Assembly: GCA_035640715.1 (NCBI GenBank)
Contig: DASQVO010000442.1
Location: 1 to 14,439, forward strand
Length of the DNA: 14,439 nt
Direction: 5' to 3'
From: DASQVO01 sp035640715
Lineage (GTDB): Bacteria; Actinomycetota; Actinomycetes; Streptosporangiales; Streptosporangiaceae
Part shown: one piece after another, positions 1-6,988 of the stretch
Position numbering within the stretch: the first letter of the stretch is position 1
Layout: each line of letters starts with the position of its first letter
Notes under the pieces: model-generated
Told to the model about the DNA's origin: nothing
What the model saw: only the letters and a program-made list of their open reading frames with translations
The model's database searches: none
Made by a program: the position numbers and the translations under genes

Positions 1-181
1 GGACGTGCTGGCCAAGTGCTACGGCGGTGACATCACCCGCAAGCGCAAGCTCCTCGAGCGGCAGAAGGAGGGCAAGCGCCGGATGAAGACGATCGGCCGG
101 GTCGACGTGCCGCAGGAGGCCTTCGTCGCTGCCCTGTCCACCCAGCAGCCCGGGCAGGCCGGTGACAAGAAGCAGCGCTAG
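1..181 (+). CDS. lepA: Elongation factor 4 (LepA), C-terminal end only
   Basis: This is the last 59 codons plus stop of a gene that begins before the window; the reading frame starts at base 2 and ends with TAG at 179-181. The translated tail contains YGGDITRKRKLLERQKEGKRRMK followed by IGRVDVPQEAFVAALS in the full frame, which is the highly conserved C-terminal domain of the ribosomal back-translocase EF4/LepA. LepA is a translational GTPase that binds the ribosome; the GTPase and EF-G-like domains lie outside this window. The Lys/Arg-rich stretch is typical of the C-terminal domain that contacts the ribosome and tRNA. The stop codon overlaps the stop codon of the convergent minus-strand gene in the palindrome CTAG (178-181). 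Confidence 0.95.
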   Translation, partial: DVLAKCYGGDITRKRKLLERQKEGKRRMKTIGRVDVPQEAFVAALSTQQPGQAGDKKQR

Positions 182-789
182 CTGACGGGCGCCCCGTTGC
201 GCCGGAAGAGCGGCATGAGCTGGATCCCGCCGTCCAACCGGCTGCCTGTCACCGGCTGGCCGTGGCGGCTGGCGAGCACCAGGCCCGTGACCATGGCGAG
301 GAGCACCAGCAGCGCGAACAAGGTGACCGCCGTCCAGCCGAGGATGAGCCCCGCTTTCGCCATCCCGTGGCCCCGCTCGCCGGTCTCGCGCATCTGCTGC
401 CGTGCGATGTGGCCGAAGACGATCGCCGGGATTGCCGTCAGGCCCATGGTGAAGAATTCGGCGATCCCGAAGCCCAGCGAGGCGATCGCCATGCCGTTGG
501 TCCGGGGTCTCCGGTATGCCGGGAAGGCGTACGCCGGACCGGACGGCGCGCCGCCCGGCAGGTCGGCGACGAGTGCCCCCAGCTCGCCGTAGGTCCGGGC
601 CGTGTAGGCGCGCCCCATCCTGAGGTTGTACTCGTCCTGGGTCAGCCTGCCCTCGGCGAAGCCGTCCTTGAGCACCTCGACCAGGCGTTCCCTGTCCGCG
701 TCCGACGCACGGACCGAGGCGTACGCAGCCCCTGCCCCGCGAGAATCGAAATGCTGAGACCAGGCGCGATGTGCCGGATTGTCTGCCAC
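178..789 (-). CDS. DUF1707 and DUF4190 domain membrane protein
   Basis: This encodes 203 residues if translation starts at GTG 789, which has GGGAGG (800-795 on the minus strand) five bases upstream; the open frame continues up to GTG 891 but that start lacks a ribosome site. Residues about 26-79 (VRASDADRERLVEVLKDGFA, then GRLTQDEYNLRM and YGELGALVADLP) match the DUF1707 domain, a small actinobacterial domain often at the N-terminus of membrane proteins. Residues about 98-165 match DUF4190, with two hydrophobic segments near 100-127 and 146-173 joined by a polar loop (GHIARQQMRETGERG). It is probably a small two-pass inner-membrane protein with the DUF1707 part cytoplasmic. Function is unknown for both families. 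It converges on lepA and diverges from the MOSC gene, so it is probably transcribed alone. Confidence 0.88.
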   Translation of the reverse strand: MADNPAHRAWSQHFDSRGAGAAYASVRASDADRERLVEVLKDGFAEGRLTQDEYNLRMGRAYTARTYGELGALVADLPGGAPSGPAYAFPAYRRPRTNGMAIASLGFGIAEFFTMGLTAIPAIVFGHIARQQMRETGERGHGMAKAGLILGWTAVTLFALLVLLAMVTGLVLASRHGQPVTGSRLDGGIQLMPLFRRNGAPVS

Positions 790-794
790 CAGAA

Positions 795-800
795 CCTCCC
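795..800 (-). promoter_or_regulatory. Ribosome binding site fixing the DUF1707 gene start
   Basis: On the minus strand GGGAGG lies five bases before GTG 789. This is the only good Shine-Dalgarno match near the possible starts, so it argues against the longer frame from GTG 891. A TAGTAT hexamer (minus strand) a little further upstream could be a -10 box but has no convincing -35 partner at standard spacing. Confidence 0.6.
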
Positions 801-939
801 GCAGGTGCGACTCTTTGATACTAGCTAACTCTCGCCGGGAGTAACGGATAGGCAGCCGAAGGAGTGCCTGACCCGCAATTTGGCCGGCCACGCGGTTAAC
901 CGGTCGATCCTGGGCGGCGCGTCGGCTAGCCTCCGCTAC

Positions 940-1617
940 GTGGGCAGCGGACAGGTTCTCTCAGTCAGCGTGGGACGCGTCGCGGCCGCCGCGTGGGCGG
1001 ACGGGCTCAAGCGCACCGCGATCGACAAGCGCCCCGTCCCCGGACCGGTGCAGGTACGCCGGCTCGGCCTGGACGGTGACGAGCAGGCCGATACCGCCAA
1101 TCACGGCGGTACGGAGCAGGCCGTCTACGTCTACGCCCGCGAGGACCTGGACTGGTGGGCGGAACTGCTCGGCCGCGACCTGCGCGACGGCTTCTTCGGC
1201 GAGAACATCACCACGGAGGGCCTGGACGTCACGGGCGCGCTGATCGGGGAGCGCTGGCGGCTCGGCACCGCGGTCGTCCAGGTCACGTCGTGCCGCATTC
1301 CCTGCGTGGTGTTCAGGAACTGGACCGGGGAGACCGGCTGGGTGAAGCGGTTCGCCCAGGCGGAACGCCCCGGCGCATACCTGCGGGTGCTGGAGGAGGG
1401 CGCTGTCGCGCCCGGCGACGAGGTAACCGTGCTGGACCAGCCCGCTGTCCGTGTCACGGTGGGGGAGTCGATGCGTGCCTACTACGGCGACGCCGAACTG
1501 ACGCGGCGCCTGTTGTCGGTGCCCGGGCGCAGCACGAAGTGGGACGGGGAATTGGGCAGCGGGCCGGCGGGGCTCGCGGCGGAGCCGGATGCCGGGCGCG
1601 TCAGCCCGGCGACCTGA
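940..1617 (+). CDS. MOSC domain-containing protein (YiiM-like)
   Basis: The protein is 225 residues from GTG 940. The family normally begins close to the VLSVSVGR strand, seen here at residues 6-13, which favours this start over TTG 880; neither start has a clear ribosome site. MOSC hallmarks are present: a DEQADTANHGGTEQAVYVY block (H55, G56, G57), FFGENITTEGL at about 85-95, and the conserved cysteine of SCRIPCVVF (C122, with another at C118). MOSC domains are related to the C-terminal part of molybdenum cofactor sulfurases and are thought to carry sulfur or bind molybdenum cofactor. The closest known relative type, E. coli YiiM, works in detoxification of N-hydroxylated base analogues; that role here is inference. 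The stop is two bases before the hemW start, so the two genes are very probably cotranscribed and translationally coupled. Confidence 0.88.
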   Translation: MGSGQVLSVSVGRVAAAAWADGLKRTAIDKRPVPGPVQVRRLGLDGDEQADTANHGGTEQAVYVYAREDLDWWAELLGRDLRDGFFGENITTEGLDVTGALIGERWRLGTAVVQVTSCRIPCVVFRNWTGETGWVKRFAQAERPGAYLRVLEEGAVAPGDEVTVLDQPAVRVTVGESMRAYYGDAELTRRLLSVPGRSTKWDGELGSGPAGLAAEPDAGRVSPAT

Positions 1618-1619
1618 CC

Positions 1620-2867
1620 ATGCCCGGCGCCCTTCCCGATGGCGCGCCTGTCCCGCCGGACGGGTCGCTGCCTGCTGCGGCCCTCGACGGGGCCGGAGAC
1701 CGCCCGTTCGGCTTCTACGTGCACGTCCCTTTCTGCGTCACCCGCTGCGGATACTGCGACTTCAACACCTACACCGCCGCCGAGCTGGGCAGCGGCGCCT
1801 CACGGGAGTCCTATCCCGGCCAGGCGGCCGCCGAGGTACGGCTTGCCCGGCGCGTGCTCGGCACGGCGAACATGCCGGTGAGCAGCGTGTTCTTCGGCGG
1901 TGGCACGCCGACCGTGCTGCCGCCGTCACGGATCGGCGAGGTGCTGCGGGTCATCGACGGCGAGTTCGGGCTGGCGCCGGGGGCCGAGGTGACCGTGGAG
2001 GCCAATCCCGAGACGGTGACCGAACGGGACGTGGCGCACCTCCGGGCGCAGGGTGTCACCCGCCTCTCGTTCGGCATGCAGAGCGCCCAGCCGCACGTCC
2101 TGGCGGTACTCGACCGCGTGCATGAGCCCGGCCGGCCTGGCCGCTGCGTCGCGTGGGCGCGGGCCGCCGGGTTCGAGCACGTCAACCTGGACCTCATCTA
2201 CGGCACGCCGGGGGAGACTGACGCCGGCTGGCGGACGTCGCTGGAGACCGCGCTGGATTACGGGCCCGATCACATCTCCGCCTATGCCCTCATCGTGGAG
2301 GACGGGACGAGGCTCGCGTCCCGGATCCGGCGCGGCGAGCTGCCGGCCCCGGACGACGACGCGATGGCCGACCGGTACCTGCTGGCCGCCGACGTGCTCA
2401 CGGCGCGCGGGTTCAGCTGGTACGAGGTCTCCAACTGGGCGGCTTCCGTGCGGGCGCGGTGCGCGCACAACCTGCTCTACTGGACGGGCGGTGACTGGTG
2501 GGGGATCGGCCCGGGCGCGCACAGCCATGTCGGGGGCACGAGGTGGTGGAACGTGAAGCACCCGGCAGCCTATGCCGGGCGGATCGGCGCCGGGCTGAGC
2601 CCGGCGCACGCCCGGGAGACGCTCACCGCGAGCGAGCGGCGAATGGAGCGGATCATGCTGCTGACCCGTCTCGCCGACGGATGCCCGCTTGCCGAGCTGG
2701 ATGCTGGCGGGGCGGGCGGGCGCGGGGGGCCCGGTGGGCACGAGGCGGCGGAGAAGGCCGTCGCGGACGGTCTCGCGGACCCTTCCGCCCTGGCCGACGG
2801 CCGCGTCGTCCTCACGCTCCGCGGCCGGCTGCTCGCCGACGCAGTGATTCGCGAGCTGACCGGATGA
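1620..2867 (+). CDS. hemW: Radical SAM heme chaperone HemW (formerly annotated as oxygen-independent coproporphyrinogen III oxidase)
   Basis: This encodes 415 residues from ATG 1620. The upstream frame stays open but overlaps the MOSC gene and has no family-like sequence, so it is rejected. Near the N-terminus FYVHVPFC followed by VTRCGYCDF gives the radical-SAM motif C39-X3-C43-X2-C46 with F48 following. True HemN has an extra cysteine there (CX3CX2CXC), so the sequence points to HemW. Other marks are FFGGGTPT (about 91-98, SAM binding), VNLDLIYGTPGET, HISAYALIVEDGT, YEVSNWA and the GIGPGAHSH region with WWNVKHP. HemW binds a 4Fe-4S cluster, SAM and heme and is thought to deliver heme to target proteins. 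The last third includes a short Gly-rich insertion (GGAGGRGGPGGH) before the C-terminal HTH-like part. Its 3' end overlaps the convergent ABC gene by 56 bp. Confidence 0.95.
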   Translation: MPGALPDGAPVPPDGSLPAAALDGAGDRPFGFYVHVPFCVTRCGYCDFNTYTAAELGSGASRESYPGQAAAEVRLARRVLGTANMPVSSVFFGGGTPTVLPPSRIGEVLRVIDGEFGLAPGAEVTVEANPETVTERDVAHLRAQGVTRLSFGMQSAQPHVLAVLDRVHEPGRPGRCVAWARAAGFEHVNLDLIYGTPGETDAGWRTSLETALDYGPDHISAYALIVEDGTRLASRIRRGELPAPDDDAMADRYLLAADVLTARGFSWYEVSNWAASVRARCAHNLLYWTGGDWWGIGPGAHSHVGGTRWWNVKHPAAYAGRIGAGLSPAHARETLTASERRMERIMLLTRLADGCPLAELDAGGAGGRGGPGGHEAAEKAVADGLADPSALADGRVVLTLRGRLLADAVIRELTG

Positions 2868-5295
2868 GCCAGTCCCGGAGCGCCACGTCAGGCTGCCTGT
2901 GGCCGGGGCTGTGGCGGGCAAGCCGCCACCCGGCGATGAGGGTGAACGCCACCGCGAGTGCGATCAGGACGCCCATGTCCCTCCCCCACGTGCCCGCCTG
3001 GTGCTTCCACAGCGGATCCGGGGGCGTGGGTATGCATGTCGGTATGATGCGCGTGAGGTCGATGGTGGATGCGATCGCGCCGAAGCCCCAGCGGGATGGC
3101 GCCAGCCACGCCAGCTGCTCGAGCACGGCCCTGCCTTTTATCGGCAGCGCGCCGCCGGAGAGGATGACCTGCGCCACCGTGAGCAGCACCAGGAAGGGCA
3201 TGGCCTTCTCCGACGTGCTCACGAGCGCGGAGACCAGCAGGCCCAGGCACATCGACGCCACGCCGAGCACGGCGATGCCGATCAGCAGCTCGCCGAGCGG
3301 GGGACCCGCCAGGAAGGCGCCGTGCGCGGGCATGCGGCGGCCGGTGGCCAGCCCGATCGTGACCAGGATGAGGACCTGCACCACGCTGATCGTGCCCAGC
3401 ACGGCGAGCTTGGAGCACAGGTAGGCCCCGGGGGACAGCCCGGCGGCGCGTTCCCTGACATAGATCGCCCGTTCCTTGACGAGCTCTCTGATCGAGCAGG
3501 CGGTCCCGGCCAGGCAGGCGCAGATGAGGAGTATCAGCAGCAGTTCCTGGGCATCGGGATTGGTGGGGCCGGCCAGCCCCGCTTTGGCGGGCACGGAACG
3601 GATCATCACCCCGAGGAGGATCGGCAGCAGGGCCATGAAGCCCAGGTAGCCGCGGTCGGCCGCGATGACCCGCGCGTACCGGCGGCACAGCGTCCCGAAC
3701 TGCCGCGTCCGGGCGCCCCGTACCGGCGGGGCGGTACCCGCTGCCTTCGGGCCCGTGGCCTGCGCGGCGAGCGCCCGCGGCCCCGTGACGTACTCCTCGC
3801 AGACCTTGGAACGGGCGAACTCGCCGGCCCAGTCGCGGTCCGGGAACTTGTCGAATGCCTGGAACACCTCTGCCCAGCCGGGCTGGCCGAAGTAGCGCAG
3901 GCCCTCGCCCGGCGGCCCGTAGAACGCGACACGGCCGCCGGGCACCAGGACGAGCAGCCGGTCGCACACATCCAGGTTCGCGACGCTGTGCGTGACCACG
4001 ATGACCGTCCGGCCGTCGTGCGCAAGGTCGCGCATCTGCTGCATCACGGACTTGTCGAGCCCCGGGTCCAGGCCCGACGTCGGCTCGTCCAGGAACAGCA
4101 GCGACGGCTTCGTGAGCAGCTCCAGCGCCACGTTGACCCGCTTGAGCTGGCCGCCGGACAGCCGGTCGGCGCGGGTGGCCGCCTGCTGCGTAAGGGCGAG
4201 CTCGCCTATCACCTCATCGACGCGGGCGTTGCGCTCCCGCGCGTGTGTGTCGTCGGGGAACCGCAGCTCGGCGGCGTAACGCAGCGCCCGCTGGGGGGAC
4301 AGCTGGGTGTGCAGGATGTTCTCCTGCGGGACCAGCCCGATCCGGGACCGCAGCTCCGCGTAATCGCGGTAGAGGTCACGGTTGTCGTAGAGCACGACGC
4401 CCCGGTCCGCGGGGCGCATCCCGGTCAGCGCGCGGAGCAGCGTCGACTTGCCGGAACCGCTGGGGCCGATGATGCCCAGCAGGCAGCGCTCGGCGACGGA
4501 GAAGCTGACATGGTCCAGCAGGATCTTGCCGCCGGAGATCTGCACCACCAGATCCTGGGCGACCAGGGAGATGTCACCGGCATCGATGTATTGGCGAAGC
4601 TCACCGCCTATGAGCTGGAAAGTGGCATGGCCTATACCAACGAGATCCTGCTCGGTGAGCGGGGCTGATGTCACCCTCTGGCCATTCACGAATGTGCCAT
4701 TGTGACTGCCCAGGTCAACGATTTCATACTGCCCGCTGCCGGATTTGCGCAATTCGGCGTGATGGCGCGAGACACTAAGGTCGGAAAGGACGAGATCATT
4801 GTCGGATGTCCGGCCTATTCGCAGCCGGCGGACCGGAAGCGGCAGCACCGCCGTGGGGCGCCGGTCGACGCTCGGCAGGTAATCATCGGGCTCGGCGGGG
4901 ACGGCCCCGGGGGCAGTGACGGCACCGACGGCGGGATCGGCAACGGTGAGTGCCGCCGGCCTCCGCTCGGGAACCGGCTCGCAGCGCAGGACGGGACCGT
5001 CATCCGGGTTGCCGAGACGGACGACGCAATCGGCGCTGATCGCGATCCGGCCCACCCGGTGCGTCCCGACGAACGTGCCGTTCGTGCTGCCGACGTCCTC
5101 GAGTACCCAGGCGTCCCGCTCATGCCGCAGGACCGCGTGCCGCCACGACACCCGCGTATCGTCCACGACGATATCGGACTGCGGATCCCGGCCCAGCCGG
5201 TATGAGATCCCGGCCTGCAATCTGTGATCAGATTGCCGCGTACGCACCACGAGCATCGGGCCAGTCTCCGCCCGTTTGGAAAGTTGCGGCGACAT
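2812..5295 (-). CDS. FHA-FHA-ABC ATPase-ABC2 permease fusion (Rv1747-like exporter)
   Basis: The protein has 827 residues from ATG 5295; Met14 (ATG 5256) is an alternative start with a GGAG nine bases upstream. Domains in order: FHA1 at about 15-105 (GR at 35-36, S50/R52/H53, GSTNGTFV at 69-76); a Pro/Ala-rich linker with Thr117, Thr127 and Thr148; FHA2 at about 158-230 (GR 161-162, S176/R177/H178, GSHNGTFVNG at 196-205); ABC ATPase at about 245-460 with Walker A GPSGSGKST (277-285), Q-loop Q324, signature LSGGQ (379-383), Walker B LLFLDEP (399-405) and H-loop H436; then a G-subfamily ABC2 membrane domain with about six hydrophobic segments between 550 and 790. It is a half-transporter expected to dimerise. 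Mycobacterial Rv1747 has the same layout, is phosphorylated by PknF in the inter-FHA region and has been linked to export of phosphatidylinositol mannosides. The substrate here is unknown. Both FHA domains keep the phosphothreonine-binding residues. Confidence 0.93.
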   Translation of the reverse strand: MSPQLSKRAETGPMLVVRTRQSDHRLQAGISYRLGRDPQSDIVVDDTRVSWRHAVLRHERDAWVLEDVGSTNGTFVGTHRVGRIAISADCVVRLGNPDDGPVLRCEPVPERRPAALTVADPAVGAVTAPGAVPAEPDDYLPSVDRRPTAVLPLPVRRLRIGRTSDNDLVLSDLSVSRHHAELRKSGSGQYEIVDLGSHNGTFVNGQRVTSAPLTEQDLVGIGHATFQLIGGELRQYIDAGDISLVAQDLVVQISGGKILLDHVSFSVAERCLLGIIGPSGSGKSTLLRALTGMRPADRGVVLYDNRDLYRDYAELRSRIGLVPQENILHTQLSPQRALRYAAELRFPDDTHARERNARVDEVIGELALTQQAATRADRLSGGQLKRVNVALELLTKPSLLFLDEPTSGLDPGLDKSVMQQMRDLAHDGRTVIVVTHSVANLDVCDRLLVLVPGGRVAFYGPPGEGLRYFGQPGWAEVFQAFDKFPDRDWAGEFARSKVCEEYVTGPRALAAQATGPKAAGTAPPVRGARTRQFGTLCRRYARVIAADRGYLGFMALLPILLGVMIRSVPAKAGLAGPTNPDAQELLLILLICACLAGTACSIRELVKERAIYVRERAAGLSPGAYLCSKLAVLGTISVVQVLILVTIGLATGRRMPAHGAFLAGPPLGELLIGIAVLGVASMCLGLLVSALVSTSEKAMPFLVLLTVAQVILSGGALPIKGRAVLEQLAWLAPSRWGFGAIASTIDLTRIIPTCIPTPPDPLWKHQAGTWGRDMGVLIALAVAFTLIAGWRLARHSPGHRQPDVALRDWLIRSARESLRRRAAGRGA

Positions 5296-5321
5296 GTCTA
5301 CTGAGTCTAGCCTGAGATGCG

Positions 5322-5350
5322 TAAATAGGAAGAGTAACCTTTTTCATCAA
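5322..5350 (-). promoter_or_regulatory. Predicted sigma70-type promoter of the FHA-ABC gene
   Basis: On the minus strand TTGATG (5350-5345) and TATTTA (5327-5322) are separated by exactly 17 bases, a good match to the housekeeping -35/-10 pattern. Transcription would begin near 5315, about 20 bases before ATG 5295 or about 60 before ATG 5256. The surrounding sequence is strikingly AT-rich for this window. The -35 box lies inside one copy of a 19-bp tandem repeat. Confidence 0.6.
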
Positions 5351-5385
5351 TTGCTCATTTGCCGCATTTCGTCAATTACTCATTT
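5342..5385. repeat. Tandem 19-bp direct repeat in the divergent promoter region
   Basis: On the plus strand TTTCATCAATTGCTCATTT (5342-5360) and TTTCGTCAATTACTCATTT (5367-5385) agree at 17 of 19 positions, with a 25-bp period. The first copy contains the complement of the predicted -35 box of the FHA-ABC gene. The arrangement resembles a pair of regulator binding sites between the divergent FHA-ABC and DUF2993 genes; no known regulator consensus is recognised. Confidence 0.7.
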
Positions 5386-5425
5386 ACATGAACTTTGACC
5401 CATCCGGATAGCGGAAGCTGGTGTC

Positions 5426-6247
5426 ATGAGCGAAGACCCGCCCCGGCGACTGCCGCCGGGCTGGCCGCAACAGCCGGACCAGGCGCCGGGCGTGTACGGC
5501 CCGCCGCATGAGGTGTCCCGGTCACCGCAGGGGGTGTCCCGTTCACCGGAGAGCGGCTACCGTGGCGCGGTCCCCGGCCGCGGCCGGGGACGCCGGCGGC
5601 TGGCCATCGCCGCCGTCATCGTGCTGGTGCTGGCCGCCATCGCGGCCATCGCGGACCGCGCCGCCGCCGCCTACGCCGAGAACCAGGTCGCGAGCCAGAT
5701 CAAGTCCCAGGGGTTCCCGGTTAAGCCCAACGTGACGATCGAGGGTTTCCCGTTCCTCACCCAGCTCGCCGCCCGCGACTTCCACGACGTGAACATCAGC
5801 GCCAGCAACGTCAGCGAGGGCCCCCTCAACATCGCCCGCATCAACGCGTCCCTGCACGGCGTGCACCCCACCTCGAGCATGAACGGCGCCACCGTCGACC
5901 GCCTCAACGGCACCGCGCTGATCACGTTCGCCGGGCTGGGCAGCGCCGCGGGCACCGGCGACGGGATCACCCTGTCCGCCGCCGGCCACAGTGAGGTGAA
6001 GGCGGCCGTGAACCTCGGCTTCCTCACCGGGACGGCGCTCGCCCAGGTCACGAAGAGCGGCACGCATCAGATCAACGTCCGGGTGATCTCGGCTGGGGGG
6101 ATCCCGCTGTCAGCGCTCGGCTCACTTCCGGACTTCACCATCACCATTCCTGACCTGCCGGCCGGCATGACCGTGCAGAGCGTCAGCGTGACCGGCCAGG
6201 GCCTGCTGATCCACATAGCCGGGGCCCACGCCAGCTTCGGCCACTGA
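5426..6247 (+). CDS. DUF2993 (LmeA-like) membrane-anchored envelope protein
   Basis: This encodes 273 residues from ATG 5426, with GGAAG about nine bases upstream. Residues 1-58 are a Pro/Gly/Arg-rich cytoplasmic tail with a small repeat (EVSRSPQGVSRSPES) ending in a basic cluster (GRGRGRRR). Residues about 59-77 form one transmembrane helix, followed by an extracytoplasmic domain. The domain has the DUF2993 pattern: a YAENQVASQIKSQG helix, then TIEGFPFLTQLAARDFHDVNISASNV (about 104-129, given as the consecutive motif GFPFLTQL plus the DV-I strand), and later INASLHGV and the GLLIHIAG C-terminal strand. A characterised mycobacterial member, LmeA, binds phospholipid and is needed for mannan elongation of lipomannan. 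The fold is expected to hold lipid. It diverges from the FHA-ABC exporter with a 130-bp shared regulatory region and converges on the response regulator gene. Confidence 0.87.
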   Translation: MSEDPPRRLPPGWPQQPDQAPGVYGPPHEVSRSPQGVSRSPESGYRGAVPGRGRGRRRLAIAAVIVLVLAAIAAIADRAAAAYAENQVASQIKSQGFPVKPNVTIEGFPFLTQLAARDFHDVNISASNVSEGPLNIARINASLHGVHPTSSMNGATVDRLNGTALITFAGLGSAAGTGDGITLSAAGHSEVKAAVNLGFLTGTALAQVTKSGTHQINVRVISAGGIPLSALGSLPDFTITIPDLPAGMTVQSVSVTGQGLLIHIAGAHASFGH

Positions 6248-6264
6248 GCCCGGGGCCGGACGCC

Positions 6265-6283
6265 AGGGGCGATGATTTCCCCT
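6265..6283. terminator. Hairpin between convergent DUF2993 and response regulator genes
   Basis: AGGGG (6265-6269) pairs with CCCCT (6279-6283) around a nine-base loop that ends in TTT. It lies 18 bases after the DUF2993 stop and 25 bases after the regulator stop, so it could stop transcription from both sides. The stem is short. A second inverted repeat, GCGGC (6296-6300) and GCCGC (6316-6320), spans the regulator stop codon. Confidence 0.4.
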
Positions 6284-6307
6284 CGGCCCGCAGCCGCGGC
6301 CCTCCGG

Positions 6308-6988
6308 CTAGGGGAGCCGCACCTGATTCCCGGGGGTCACCAGCCCCGTTTCGTAGGCCGTCACGACGAGCTGGGCGCGGTCCCGCGCGTTGAGCTTCGT
6401 CATGATGCGGCTGACGTGCGTCTTGGCCGTGAGGGGGCTGAGGTAGAGGCGCGCGGCGATCTCGTCGTTGGAAAGGCCCCCTGCAACCAGCGCCATTACT
6501 TCCCGTTCCCGTTCGGTGAGCCCGGACAGGACCTTCCCGGTGGCGGGCGGCGGCGCCGCCGGGCGGCTGGCGAGGTCAGTGATGAGCCGCCGGGTCACGC
6601 TGGGGGACAGCAGAGCGTCGCCCCGGGCCACCACGCGGACCGCCTGGAGCAGGTCGGCAGGTTCGGTGTCCTTGACGAGGAAGCCGCTGGCGCCGGCCCG
6701 GATCGCCTGGTACACGTACTCATCGGACTCGAACGTGGTCAGGATGATCACTTTGACCCCGGCGAGGTCGTCGTCGGCGGCGATGCGCCGGGTTGCCTCC
6801 AGGCCGTCGACACCGGGCATGCGGATGTCCATGAGGATGACGTCGGCGCGCTCGCGGCGGGCCAGGTCCACTGCCTGCTGGCCGTCCACGGCTTCGCCGA
6901 CCACCTGGAGGTCGCTGTCGGCCTCGAGCAGGACCCGGAACCCGGCCCGGATCAGCGCCTGATCGTCGGCGAGCAGGACCCGGATCAC
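6308..6988 (-). CDS. NarL/FixJ-family response regulator
   Basis: The protein has 226 residues from GTG 6988, with AAAGGA seven bases upstream. Residues 1-120 are a receiver domain: acidic pair D8/D9, phosphorylation site D54 (ILMDIRMPG), T84/T85 (ILTTF) and K106 (FLVKD). A Pro/Ala linker at about 141-152 leads to a LuxR-type helix-turn-helix at about 153-218, with LTEREREVMALVAGGLSNDEIA and the recognition helix region SPLTAKTHVSRIMTKL (split here as two motifs). Phosphorylation by the adjacent histidine kinase is expected to drive dimerisation and DNA binding. The gene lies directly downstream of the kinase gene on the same strand. A TGA in the third frame overlaps the GTG start as GTGA, the usual coupling arrangement for such pairs. 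Target genes are unknown; the adjacent envelope genes are candidates by position only. Confidence 0.95.
   Translation of the reverse strand: MIRVLLADDQALIRAGFRVLLEADSDLQVVGEAVDGQQAVDLARRERADVILMDIRMPGVDGLEATRRIAADDDLAGVKVIILTTFESDEYVYQAIRAGASGFLVKDTEPADLLQAVRVVARGDALLSPSVTRRLITDLASRPAAPPPATGKVLSGLTEREREVMALVAGGLSNDEIAARLYLSPLTAKTHVSRIMTKLNARDRAQLVVTAYETGLVTPGNQVRLP

Noticed and set aside
893..902. Ten-base palindrome CGGTTAACCG before the MOSC gene
   Set aside because: Perfect palindromes of this length are expected about a dozen times by chance in a window of this size; no other support.
1155..1619. Upstream extension of the hemW frame
   Set aside because: It overlaps the MOSC gene in another frame and reads as an Arg-rich shadow; ATG 1620 fits the HemW family N-terminus.
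1926..2921. Minus-strand 331-codon open frame
   Set aside because: Antisense to hemW, which has full radical SAM motifs; the composition is Arg/Pro/Gly-rich shadow coding.
2899..4668. Plus-strand 589-codon open frame
   Set aside because: It lies antisense to the FHA-ABC gene; the minus strand has clear FHA, Walker and signature motifs while this frame is His/Gln/Arg/Gly-rich with no recognisable domain.
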